Source: Trema orientale
Taxonomy: Eukaryota > Streptophyta > Magnoliopsida > Rosales > Cannabaceae
Length of the DNA: 64,000 bases
NCBI GenBank assembly: GCA_002914845.1
Contig: JXTC01000256.1
Coordinates: 1 to 64,000, forward strand
Direction of reading: 5' to 3'
The notes beneath the pieces were generated by a model. It saw only the letters and a program-made list of their open reading frames with translations. It did not search any database and was not told the origin of the DNA. Positions 34,065 to 47,100 of the stretch are shown here, one piece after another. Within the stretch, counting starts at the first letter, position 1; each line of letters begins with the position of its first letter. Made by a program: the position numbers and the translations under genes.

Positions 34065-35306
34065 TGTGTGATTTGGGGTATTTACAAATTACTAATAAAT
34101 TTTTATATTAGTAAGATAAAATGATTACGTGGCAATATTAAAGAAAGCAAATAGTGAGATGACACCATATTGACATGTGTCAAAACCACAATTCTCTCAT
34201 TGGACACGTATATGACAAGGTGTCACACAACCAAATGACTTATCTCATGCACTAGAGCGGCTGAAGTTCATCTTATATGCCTATAAATATAGGCTAATTA
34301 CTTGTAAATAGATAACTTTCACAGGAGACTAGATAGATATAATAATACATTCTCTCATCTTAACTTCATTCTCAATTTATTCATACACACTTATTCTCTC
34401 TTCCTCCACTTCAACGCCAATTACATCATCACCTTTTAATCATTCTTCTTCTTGATTTTGATTTCCCAGGAGAATATTCACAAACACTACACATAAACAC
34501 AACGTATTTACATACATTTCATACATATATATATTTATAGCCACTCATATTTATATATGTCCACATTCATACATACTTACATCTATATATTCATACGTAT
34601 TAATAGATACACACATACATATATTTATACACATATCTATATTATTATTATTATTATTATTATCACTTCTATTTCTATTATGCAGTTTTTTTTTTTGGAA
34701 ATACTGAGCTACTCACCCTATTATTTTCTATTGTTTTAAATATTTACAGGGTGCTGACTATATATATTGTGCTAACATTTAAATTCTGCACTTTAAATAC
34801 CCGCGGATCCGTGATTTTGAGTTGTTTAGCAAGCTGAGTTGTAGCGAATACGACCCTTGTTTGCAACCGTTCACGTTAAATTTAGTACTTTTATTTTCTT
34901 TTATCTTTGACGATATGGCTGAAATCACTTATGTCAAAGATCTAATTTTCTACTTATTTATTTTTTTAGTATTGTTTATTTATATTTCTGACTGAATGGC
35001 TGGAATCACCTGTGTTAGAAAAACTAACCATCTTTTTTTATTTCTGACCATATCGACGGTATCACCTGCGTCAGAAACACTGACTATCTAACACGTGGTT
35101 ATGGTCACTGAAACCACGCACACTTGTTTACTTGCAGCTTGAGCTGTCAAAAGCGCCGATAATTTTCTGACACGTAGAATTGTATCATTACAATTTTTCA
35201 CGTCATTTTCTCCATTTTCTATCACTATCCTACTTATCTTTAATTAAGCGCTTTTATGCTTAATTAATTTTCCTCTAATTAAATTACAAAAAAGCACTCC
35301 GGAACA
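34065..35306 (+). mobile_element. Solo LTR related to the Ogre/Tat-like element
   Basis: Homologous to the LTRs at 5-12 kb from about 34620 onward, ending GCACTCCGGAACA. The first half has diverged more but keeps a TATA box ('cctataaata' near 34280) and an (ATT)n run. It lacks an internal region and a partner. The left end is uncertain by a few bases; 'atacg' before and 'atatg' after may be a worn target duplication. Three hairpins are kept at 34903-34941, 34985-35021 and 35041-35077. Older than the 5-12 kb copy or from another subfamily. Confidence 0.8.
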
Positions 35307-35772
35307 ATATGTATATCAAGTAGTGAAAATATTATACGAAGGAGAGAAACAGCCCACCTTGTCGCCTACGTAAACAAACCCGTCCGTAAATGGAAACGAA
35401 ATTACTTAGAAGAAAGTCAGTTATGCTAAATAAGGATTATATGATCAGTTACAGCTTTACGAAGCTTTTTAGTTCTTGAGGCAGTTACTACTTCTTAAAT
35501 GATCATCAGCTATAAATGGCTGTCTCTTACCTTTATAAATACTTTGTATAATTTAACATTAGCTTTTGGTGCAATTAATTTAAGTATTTATAGCAAACCG
35601 AAGCAAGGTATTTCCCTTTATACAGTGTGGCAACAATCGACACATTCCTAAACATTCATGCTTCATATTGCTTTCGAATCACTCCTTTTCTTTTCGGAAA
35701 TTTCTAGCCTGTTTCGAAAAGAATAATACTTTGATACTTGTCTTTATTATCGTTTTTCTTTTATTAATTAAT
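35307..35772. other. Intergenic DNA, nothing recognised
   Basis: Ordinary AT-rich sequence without open frames of note or visible repeats. Confidence 0.5.
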
Positions 35773-36110
35773 TTGTGGGACTACACCCACATGTCTATAG
35801 GAACTTTTAATTCTTATATTAGCATTAGAGTTAAACTAAGATGATGTTTAATTTGACGGAATGTAACAGAATAGGAATAAGGGGAAGAACACAAAATAAT
35901 TTGAATAAGAATGGATACTAACAAGCATCTAATTAAGAAGGTTGTGGGACTACACCCACATGTCTATAGGAACTTTTAATTCTTATATTAGCATTAGAGT
36001 TAAACTAAGATGATGTTTAATTTGATGGAATGTAACAGAATAGGAATAAGGGGAAGAACACAAAATAATTTGAATAAGAATGGATAATAACAAGAATCTA
36101 ATTAAGAAGG
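35773..36110 (+). repeat. Nearly perfect tandem duplication, 169 bp x 2
   Basis: 35773-35941 and 35942-36110 are head-to-tail copies with only a handful of differences by eye, so the duplication is recent. Each unit contains 'gatgtttaatttga.ggaatg', which looks like the end of a MITE. Confidence 0.92.
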
Positions 36111-37530
36111 TTTGGTTGAATTTTGGATCAACGTCTGAAAATGGCATTTGGTTAGAAGTTGGAATAGAGTATATTATAGTAATGTATTTTAAAAAAATAA
36201 AGTGCCTATTATATAACATTATGAATGGTAGTTACTATATTTGTATAAGAATATCAACTAATTCAAAATATTAATCAACTAATTAGAAAATAGAAGTAAT
36301 GATTGTTTAAAACAAATTTAGGTGAATATACAGGGAGATTATTTCTTTTAAAAATATATGATGAATAAAGGGACAACCTATAAACCATTTATAAAGACTT
36401 TTATTGCCATGTCATTTAATGAATATTTCAAAGTTCCAAAATTACCCTAACTCGACCCCGGTCGAAAATTTTTGACCAAGTCGAAAAAGTCAAAAATAAA
36501 GGAGGCAGTGCCGGAAGGCGACCGATCATATTTGACCGGGGTCAAGAATGTTTGACTATAGTCAGAACGGTTGTTCGATCACACGTGACTACTGAGCGAA
36601 TTTTTTTTACCGATGGTTCAACTCCAGTCGAAAATTTTTGACTGAGGTCAAAATTTTCCAGCCACCAGTTGAAAAACAATCGGAACAATTGAGAGAAGTG
36701 GCAGAACAAATTCGACTGTAGTCAAAATTTTTCGATCCTAGTCGAGCGAAGGCGCCGCCGCTGGAGTTGGGATCAGGATTAATGGTAATGTTGGCTGAAA
36801 TAGTTTGGAGTTTATTGAAGAAATATGGTATCTAAGTAATCTTATATGTGTGACATGAAAATGAAGGTTAGTTTTGAAAATATTTGTGATTGAGTCTCAT
36901 TTTTCATCATAAGAGTTTCGTAGACCACTTAAGTGTAAATTCCTAAATAAATCACATATTCTTTAAATTTATTCCTACTAGATGTGATTTTGAAATCACA
37001 ATATAAGTATCCAAAAAAATAATAATTTGAAGTGTAATTGGAAGATATTGTATAATATTATATAAATATGATAATGCTAGGTATCCAAGATTTATAATAA
37101 ATTTCTAGTACTAATACATGTGTTAAATAAGTTGTCACTATTCAATAGGTGTATAGAACTTACAACAAAGAAATTTAATTTAAGTCACTAATTAAATAAT
37201 GCCAACTCATCATATTCCATATTTATTGGTATTAAAAATTTTAGTATAAATCTTGGGATACCTAGCATTATCCCTATAAATAATGAAAAATATCTAATAT
37301 ATTTTATGGGTAATTCTTGAATATAATTATTTAATTAATTTAATGTTGGAATAGAATAGGTTTTTAAATGGCCATCTTCAAAAATGAGCATTTAATAATA
37401 ACTACTCCATTGGAAAAAATATTCCTAGCTACACCATTTTATCAAACCAAACAAAGAAATAAGTTTGTTAAATAAGATATTTCTATAAGAATTCCATTCT
37501 AGTAGTTATTCTATCATACCAAGCACTAAT
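36011..37530. mobile_element. Possible TIR-bounded element, about 1.5 kb
   Basis: The left segment 'gatgtttaatttgatggaat' near 36012 resembles the reverse complement of the right segment near 37527 ('agtgcttggtatgatagaat'), and the likeness continues inward for about 35 bases. No target duplication was found. The interior has no coding frame but a cluster of 'gtcgaaaatttttgac'-like words at 36440-36745. Confidence 0.35.
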
Positions 37531-40500
37531 TGTTTTTATTTGAATCGGGGACTAGAAAGTTTGACTTATAGGACCTTTTTATATTGAGAGGAGGTCTAGT
37601 TGAGATTGAGTTGTACTTTGCCACTACACTTGTCAAATAAGGTTTTTCAAACTATCTTGACCATTTTCATCTCAAGCCATGCAGAGCCTAGTAAGGTTTT
37701 TTTTTTTTCCTGGGGGGGGGGGGGGGGGGGGGGGAGGGGGTGTGGGGATTAGGGAGGGAAACTCAAAGTAAGGACATCTGCATTAAGAGAAAGTGTATAC
37801 AAGCAGCTGCACATATCAACTGAGCGATGCAGGCTACCAAACATTTTCACCTTAAGTAAAGCATGACCAAGCCCGACCCACCAAGTAAATATAAGTCCCA
37901 ACTATGATCGCTCTAGAGGGATACCCTACCGAATTGACTCTCTTTTGCAAAAAAAAATAATAATAATAATAAAATAAAATTTGGAAAAAAAAAAAGTGAA
38001 AATAAAAATATCTATACCAAAGACATTGTTGCGACAACTTTGTCGTTGAAAAAAAAAAAAGGAGAGAAAAGATATTTCTTGTCTTTTGATTTTTTTAAAT
38101 TTAAGAAGGAAAAAATTGAGGAATAATGGAAGGAAATTTGATGTAATAATTTAGGAGAATTTACAATTATCAGAAAAAGACTGAAATTAATCAAAGTTTC
38201 AATAGAAATTTTTATTGGATTATAATAATATCTTTTATTCTCTTTTTTCTTTGTGTGTTCCCTTTATATTATTTTCTCTCTCACCAAAGTATAAGTCCCA
38301 TATAGAAATAAAACATTTTCAAAAGTTGAATATTCTTTTTCTATTGTGAAAGAACCAAACATTGTAATTATACCATTGATAATAGAAGTAATTTCTCTTC
38401 CAAACCTATATGCTTTTCTAAAGTAATTCAATTAAAATCAACCTATTTGACACAACACGTTAGCCATGCATGATAGGTCAAAAAAGATAGGAATCTCTAG
38501 AAATAATAAATTAGATAAACATATAGCTAGCAATCGCACAATCAAAGCATTTATCTACCACCTAGCTAAATGTCTTTTTCCTCTGAGTTACGAGTAAGGG
38601 CATGTTTACTAATTTGTAATGAAAAGAATCATGAATGAAAAATATTTAGAGTGAAATAAGAAAAAAAAAATCAATGGTTTCCTTTTTGGTATAAATATAC
38701 ATATTAAAGCTAGAGTTGGAAATCAAACTCAATTCCCTTCTTATATAGTGTTTACATAATTATTAGCAGATTTTGAATAAGAATCATAGTATTTTTGGTA
38801 TAAATATACATATTAACCTAAATAGATTTCACATTTATCGTAGTACTATGGTTGATTTCCTATTATTATGTCTCCATGATATATCAATAAAAATACGTAT
38901 GTTTTTAGGATGGGTCCCTATGTGAGTGCCAATCTAGTTGCATGGGATGTTCCTACTATGCTCCTGATATATTGTCCTTCTTTTTTCTTGCAAAAACAAT
39001 TAAAGAATAAGAATATTTTTAGACATAATGAGATGTTTGTGCTTTTTAGGATCCTATATGTTCATTGGACTTACTAAAAAGTAAGCATGTAGTTTGTTAT
39101 TTTTTTTGTTCTTTAAAATTATTCATAATTCTTTTTAATTTTAGATTGACACAATAGATGTATTTGTTATTTTTCGATTGTTAAAAAAACAAAAAGATTA
39201 TATAAATATATTTACATATTTCTTATTTAGGAAAATGTTAATATATAGCAGCAATGTGTGCATAATTGATTTCTCTTATTTGTGTTCTCTAAAATTATCT
39301 ACGGCTTCCCAAGACTATTTTTATTTATTATATAAATTGGATTATGTTATTTATATATCAGCTCAAAAATTTGTGCCTGACTCATTAAGATAATTTTTAT
39401 TCTATAAATAAATATGTTATGTGTGAATATATTTATTTATTTGATTTTTCAATTTGAAACTGCAACAAATCTTGGCAAACATATATGTAACTATGTAAAA
39501 ACATTTTATCCATGTATGATTTTAGTTGTATTTGATTATATTCCTTGTTTAAATTTTATTTTTTAATATATTAATATGCATGCCATATATATTATTTCCA
39601 ATTTGCCTTGGTTAATTTCTATAAAAAAAAAAAACAAAACAAAAATTGTTAACATTTGTATATCGTAATCTCTTGTGCTATATATATTTGATTCCTTTTG
39701 GTTTAAATAGCATATATCATGTCTGTATATATATGTTATACACATTTAATTATTAAAGATATGATTAATATTAGTTTTTGAGTTTTTTTACACATATATA
39801 TATAGTAAATTTATATATGTTGCATCTGATTTTGTGAGACTTAGTTTCATAATTTGTTTTCTTTGCCTTTTCAATTGAATTTATTAACTTTCTTCACGTA
39901 AGAAAGTGAGATTTTAATCTCATAAAGTTATATGTAATATTTTATTTTCTTTTTTACATGTTAAGATCTCACACTTATTCTTTTACTGAAAGGAAAAAAA
40001 AATCTTCATATGTTAAAAAGAGAATTTCTTAATTTTTTTAGATACATATAATATTATAATGAGTTATGTGAATATAAAATTTAGGAAATATAGATTTTTT
40101 TAATGAAATTCTTCTGATTCTTCTTTATATTCAAGACACATTATTTGCATCAAGAATTCTGTAAAGGAGCAATTATACGTTTTTTTTTATATATACAAAA
40201 TTACTGATTCTTTTCTAACTAATTAATATGTGTACTTATATTTATATGTTTGCTTGTATATTTGTTTTATTGGACAGTTAACATATATGCATATTAGGTC
40301 TAAATTTATATACATTAAACTTTTATAAGTTGGTTTTTGCTCTTTTACATTAATAATATATATTTTATATAATATATATATATATATATAAATTTTTGGC
40401 ATGTATTAAGTTTATCAAAGTAATTTACACTCCTAATTTATCTTCAATATCATATATATATATATAACATAGTCCTCTAGCGAATTTGATATTTGTTTTT

Positions 40501-40680
40501 TCGTTTGTAATTTAGGATAACAGATTATTGTATATCAATCTATCTAATATAAAATTTATATATATTTAGATCTATAATTAATGAGTGTGTATCTTACTCA
40601 CAAATCAAGATTATGAAGTTTCTAATTTCTAGAAATCCTCTTCCACCCTACCTAGAAAAACATTGCCTAAAAACAAAATT
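37531..40680. other. AT-rich intergenic DNA
   Basis: No gene recognised. Notable are a T-run followed by a G-run of 23 bases and further G blocks (37696-37747), and a 25-bp direct repeat 'ttttggtataaatatacata' at about 38684 and 38794. From 39100 to 40600 the sequence is almost pure AT with short TA runs (40370-40390, 40453-40465). Confidence 0.5.
37712..37746 (+). repeat. Long G homopolymer with further G blocks
   Basis: 23 consecutive Gs, then a, ggggg, tgt, gggg. Potential G-quadruplex, and a place where sequencing or assembly is often wrong. Confidence 0.9.
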
Positions 40681-43220
40681 CTAAGCTTGCCCATGGTTGA
40701 GATTATATCTGAAACCTCCTAGGTAGTCCAATCAGCTCCTGTAACCTCTTTCAAGATGTCCAATTCTGATTCTCACTCTCATTTCAGCCAGATTACAACT
40801 ATTCGCTTGAAGGAAAGCAATTTTTTCTGATAGTATCAATCAATTCGCATGTACATCAGAGGGAGAGGCAAAATTGGTTATCTTATTGGAGCGACTAAAG
40901 AACCTGAAAAAGTTGGTGCAGCTTATATAACGTGGGATGCTGAAAATTCCATGATAATGGCATGGCTGGTTAGTTCTATGGAGGAGGATATCAACACAAA
41001 TCACATGTGCTATTCGACTGTAAAAGAGCTCTGAGACAATATTAATCAGATATATTCTGATCTTGGCAATCAATCTCAGGTTTATGAATTTGAACTAAAG
41101 CTGGGGGAAATTCGGCAAGGTGAAAATATTGTTACAAAGTATTTTAATACCCTTAAAGAGTTATGGCAGGATCTTAACCTGTTTAATGACTATGAATAGA
41201 AGTGTCTGAATAATAGAAATCATTACAGGAAGATGGTGGAGTGCACCAGCATTTTCAAATTCTTGGCTGGTCTCAATGTAGAATTTGATGAAGTCAGAGG
41301 AAGAATAATTGGAAGGTAGTCTCTCCCCTTAATTGGCGAAGTATTCTCTAAGGTCAGACAGGAAGAAAGTTGAAAAAGTGTGATGCTGGGAAAGAAAGTA
41401 ACAGCTGCTCCAGTTGATAACTCTACCTTAGTTACTGCCACTGCATCTGCCGCTTATAGAAACTCTAGTACCCAACAGAGGACTAATGAAAAAGCTCGGG
41501 TTTGGTATAATTTTTGAAACAAACCTTGACATATCAAGGAGACTGCTAGAAAATTCATGGAAAAGCAACCAATTGGAAGCCTATGGAGAGGAGAAATAAC
41601 AAACCTAGAGATCAGCTCAACCGAAATACAACTTCTGCCAATGTTGCTGAGGTACCTTCACTGAATAAAGAGCAAATGGAGTAGCTTCTTCAACTGCTGA
41701 AATCCAATCCAATGACTACTACCCCTGCTGGTTCTATGGCACAAATATGTAGTTTTTTTACGATAAAATCTAAATTATCATCTGCATCATGTGTAATAGA
41801 TTCAGGTGCATCTGATCACATGACAAGTATCTCAAACTCATTTCAAACTTACTTTTCTTATCCTGATAATAAGAAAATCCGTATAGCAGATGGTAGCTTT
41901 TCACCCATTGCTAAAAGAGATTCAATATCTATTTCTGACAATATTGTCCTTCTTTCTATGCTACATGTCCCTAACTTACTTGCAATTTGTTGTCAGTAAG
42001 TAAGCTATCCAAAGACTCTAATTGCTATGTCACTTTTTTTTTTTTTTTTTCATTGTGAATTTCAGGACTAGACGACAGGGAAGATGATTGGCAATGCTAG
42101 AATGCTTGATGGTCTCTACTATTTTGATGAAAAGTTCTACCAAAATAAACAAGTCTAGAGCTTTGGTCCTATTTCTACTTTTGATAAAATTATGCTCTGG
42201 CATCTTAGGCTAGGTCATCCTAATTTCGCTTATTTAAAACATCTATAACCAGGTGCATTTGGAGGAGTTGGTTATCACTCCTTATATTGTGAAACCTGTA
42301 TTTTGTCTAAAAGCCACCATGCCTCTTATAAAATAAAACTTATTTTCCCTCAAAGCCATTTTATATAATCCATAATGATGTTTGGGGACAATCTAAAATA
42401 AGTATCTTTAAAGGAAAAAGGTAGTTTGTAACTTTTATAGATGATCATAATTATCTTTGTTGGGTTTACTTAATGAAATCAAAATCTAAAGTTGAGCAAA
42501 TATTTACAGATTTTTATAATTTTATTGAAACACAATTTCAAATTAAGATTAGTATCTTAAAAACTGATAATGGGACTGAATATTTCAATGAATGTTTGGG
42601 AATTTTTTTAAGAGATAAAGGCACGCACCACTAATCTACTTGTAGGGATACACCACAATAAAACGGTATAGCTGAACGCAAAAATAGTCGTTTGTTAGAA
42701 GTGGTTAGGACACTTTGTTTTCTATGCACGTACCAAAATATTTGTGGGACGAAGCTATTTTAACCTCCTGCTATTTGTTTAACAGAATGCCTTCTCGTAT
42801 TTTGAATTATGCAACTCCTTTACAGAGTTTAAAAAAACTGTTTCCTATAAATCAGTTAACTACAGATTTGTCTTTGAAAGTGTTTGGATGCATTATTTAT
42901 GTTCATATACCTAGTCATCTCCAAAATTAACTAGATCCTAGAGTATAAAAATGTGTCTTTATTGGCTATGCTTCAAATAAAAAAGGGTATAAATATTTTA
43001 ATCCAACAACAATTTTTTTTTTCATTACTATAGATGTTACCTTTATTGAATATTTTAGCAAAATTTCTCTTCAAGGAGAGAGAGATGATGAAGATCAGTT
43101 TTGGCATATTTCGGTACCATTACCTAAAATGATTTTCTCTGATAATACTCTTTCTGATAAAAAGACTGAATTATTTGTTAAAGAAAAAATAGGACAACCT
43201 AGCGTATTTGTATTATTTTG
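40680..43220 (+). mobile_element. Decayed Ty1/copia element (gag, protease, integrase)
   Basis: Fossil. In order along the plus strand: a gag (UBN2-type) region about 40850-41560, a protease with CVIDSGASDHM near 41790, an integrase zinc region (WHLRLGHPN and two Cys further on, 42190-42310), and the integrase core with TDNGTEYF (about 42560) continuing to about 42930. Reverse transcriptase is not seen, and no LTRs were identified. Many breaks, at least ten, so it is old and inactive. Confidence 0.85.
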
Positions 43221-44100
43221 GCATATATATACTCTTTGTTTTTTCTAAATTCCTGAGAAGAGAAAATCTATTTTTATAGAAATTCTTATTTTCACTTCAT
43301 GAAAAATATACGTAAGTAGAGAAATAAATATTTTAGGATATTTGTCCATTTCCCCACTAAATATATCATGAGAAACTGGAAATTAGTAGTAGAGAATTTG
43401 ATTTTGAAATAAATTGAAGTCCTTGAATTTTTTAAAAAATATAGCATTTTGAAAAATAGGAAATAAGAAGATTATATGGTGTGAATAAAATAACAGAGGT
43501 AGCAATGTGGGTTCAACTATAAGGTTGTTGTGTAGTTGAGGCATAAGGCCTTTAGGCCACCCTAGGCATACGTGAAGCATGTGCCTAACACATGGTAGTA
43601 AAGAAGGTGCCCATAACATCTCTTTCTTGCTTCATTATTATTTTCTAAGAGAGATTTATGTCAAATAGGACAATTAATGGCCATTTGTTGATTGATGGCA
43701 TTCGCTCAATAATATTTTCAAATAAGACCTTCAATTCTATTTCACTTGTATACAGTTACTTAAATCCCCTAAATTTCTCTATATATATTTCAAAATCAAA
43801 TTGAAAAAAATAAAAATAGATAAAAATTATTGCCCAATGGTCAATGGTCGTTTTTCATAGTTATTAAACTTCCTTTTCCTAATGTTTTTAAAAAAATTGA
43901 TTTGTGTCAAAAACAATTATAGATAAAAATGATTTCTCGAATATGAGTTCAAAGTGGTTGAGAAAAATTGACCATGATTGAGAACAAAAAATAAAAAGTA
44001 AACACTTATCGCATTGAGCTTGACTGTGGTCAACATATTTTGTCTGGGGTATAGCTATTATCTTAAGAATAGAATCATGACGTCCTTTTGAGTACCAGCT
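43221..44100. other. Intergenic DNA between two retroelement fossils
   Basis: AT-rich, no reading frame of interest. Bases 43500-43620 are GC-richer and might belong to an LTR, but no partner is visible. Confidence 0.4.
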
Positions 44101-47100
44101 GGATTATTTAAAATAAGTCCAAACGCTAGAGTACTCTAAATCTAGAAGGAGAGGAGGAAGACGTGCCTCATGATTGTTTGTTGGAGGAGGTTAAGAAGGA
44201 ACTAGGAGCTTGTTTGGTTAGAAAACTCAATACTATGAGACTTTTTAACAAACGAGTTTTCAAGGAGGTTATCTCTTGGGCTTGGGGGATTAAAAAGAGT
44301 ATGGATATATGAGAAACAGAAGAGAATACTTTTCTTTTTTCGTTTAAATGTGAAAAGGAAAAGTCAAGAGTGATTAGTGGCGAACCATGGCATTTTAACA
44401 AATCTGCAATTGTGCTCAAGAATATTGATGATAGAGAAAGTCCAGGGAAGGGAGAGTTTTGATTTGTGAAAGTTTGGATGCAACTATATGATCTCCCTCC
44501 TTATAACATGACAGAATGAATTGGCAAGTTTGTGGGTGGTAAATTTGGACATATGTTGAAAGTGGAAACTGACAAGGATAGTTGATGAGGAGAATATTTA
44601 TCTCTAAATCAAGTACGTTTCGAGCTCAAATAATTATATGTTTTCAAGCATTTTTGTTGATCTGATGTGCTTTTATTTATTTTGGTAGGACTTGTAAATA
44701 AATGAGAATCAAGGTAAATTTGCATCAAAAATGTATCTTTCAAATATTTGGATTGAAGTTGAGTTCGATACGAACAAAACGTGACAAAAATGAGGTAAAT
44801 CAAAGCTAAAACAGAGAAATGGTGCACCTGGGAAGCCACAGTATACAGCAGCGTGCAACAGGGCATGCGGCTGTGCTCTTGGGAGGCATGCATGTGCCTC
44901 CCCTACTGCCTAGAGGTGCAGTTGCGCCCCTTACACGTCCTGGATGTGTTTTTGAGCTTTTTTAATGAGTTTTGATGGTCCGGATTGCTCCTTTCTCATC
45001 CATCCTTCAGTGGTGCTTGAATTTGACTTAGAATAATGCTTAAAAAGGGATAGAGGCACAAATTTCAGGTGTGGAAAATTGAAAAAAAAAACACACCAAA
45101 TTCCTAGAAAGGAAAGCTTGAAGTTAAAGATTTCTTGAAGAATTCTTGGGAGAGATTCTTGAAGAGTTGAAGCTCATATCTACAAGAGTTTTTCTTTTCC
45201 TTTCCATCTACCGTAATCTCTCTTGAAATTTGTATTAGACATATTTTGAAATCTTGTTTGGATATTATGAACTTCTTGTAAGTATTAGTAATGGATTCTA
45301 CTATGCTTGTTTATATTTGATAACTATGATTTGATTTTTTTTTTCTTTTTAATACTTTGTTTTGATTATTTTGTTGTTAAATTTAGGATGTGATTGTGAT
45401 GCTCAGGAGAGATTAATATCATAATCCAGAATTGAGAGGCATAGTTTAGATTATTATGAGACTGAGAGAAGATCAATGCCTAAATAATCACCTTAATAGT
45501 GAGACCGGAAGTTGAGCGATATCTTAACTTCTATTTGAGGGCTTGACCTTAATGAATACCTAACTGATTAGGTTAGATAGGGATATTAACTTAGGTTAGT
45601 TAGGTGTATTACCTCGTTTGACGCTCAGACTAGGTAATGAGGTAAGAATTAGGTGAATTAAATAGAATTAGGTCAGCAATTACTCAATTTGACGAACTGA
45701 AGAGTAATTAGGCGAATTCAAGTCCTTAGTACATTCGTGCATAGTAACTATCCATATTTTATTTATGCTTTATTCTTTTTATCTTTATATTTTTATTTAT
45801 TTATTTTTATATTTATTTAGATTTTATGCCTAAATAAAGTTGAGTTACGATAATTCTGGTAAGCGATAGTTTAACACCCAGTCTCTGTGGATCGTCCCTT
45901 CTTGTCATAATACTAGCTAATTTTAATTTTTATTAGGATATGCTAAGTTAGTTAATAAGAGGAAAAATATTATAAATAGTAAAATTTGGTATTGGAAGTT
46001 TATAATCAACGACTAAATATTTTTTCCGTCATCAATGGTCGATATTGGGGTCAATTCATTAGAGTGAGAATCCAGATGGATATCTCAGTTCCTTTGAAGA
46101 GAGGTACGAAAATTCACTTAGGGACTTACTGATTCTACAATTTGGGTTATTGCTCAGTACAAAAAACTTCCGAACTTTTGTTTCCTGTGTGGTCTAATAG
46201 GATACATAAAGAATGATTGCTTGGAAGAATCTAGAACTGGTGGTGATGGAGAAGAACTGCCATATGGAGACTGGTTCAGGGGCTCTAGCTACCTCGGCCA
46301 ATGTTCTATCTCATCCAATAACTCTGTTGGAATCTCTAATAGTTAGATTCCTAATCTTTATTGAGGTTCGAGTGGTAGTTCAGTGAACACAACTGTGACT
46401 GCTATATTTATGAGAAATCAGGTGTAAATCATGGAGAATTTGAATGATAATATTCAAAAGGAAACAAAGTCAAATTTGGTTGCTCCATGTATCACGAGAG
46501 TTTTGAATTCTGATGCCAGTGGAGAGGAAAAGTCAATTGTTCCTAAAAAAGGAGAAAAAGTAGTACTGTGAGGCAATAATGAGGATCCCTCAGTTACAAA
46601 TCACATGACTACTCAAACAGAAAATAGCGACAAAAAAATACTGATAGGTGGGCTAGCTATACCAAATGAAAATGGACCTGATGTGACTAGTAGCCCAATA
46701 ACAACTAAGCAAGTACTTTCCCCTTTAGGTCTAACTCCATCCTCATTACCACAAGTGATAACTTTCAGTGTCGGTTCTGACAATAGTAGTTCTACCAAAC
46801 AGCGGCAAGGGGAAATAAGTCTAAAGAAACTGGTGCGAACTGCGAGTCAAGAAAGGCTTAATTCAGAGAATCTAAATCATGGTGCTGAAAAGAGAAAGAC
46901 AAGGATAAATGAAGATAGAGCAGAAGAAGTTTCAAAAAGGGTGGCTTTTGGGAACTTGTCAAACATATTGGGATCGGAGGAGACTGGTGCTCAGCACCAC
47001 CGAGAGCCATGAGTATCCTAATTTGGTACGTTCGGGGATTATGGGAACCCCGAGATGTTCAACGACTTCGGTGGCTACTAAGGAGTCACCATCCTGACAT

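Noticed and set aside
34557-34739. 60-codon plus-strand open frame in the solo LTR
   Set aside because: Tyr/Ile-rich translation of ATA/ATT microsatellite DNA.
43383-43619. 78-codon minus-strand frame
   Set aside because: No family similarity; sits in decayed repeat DNA.
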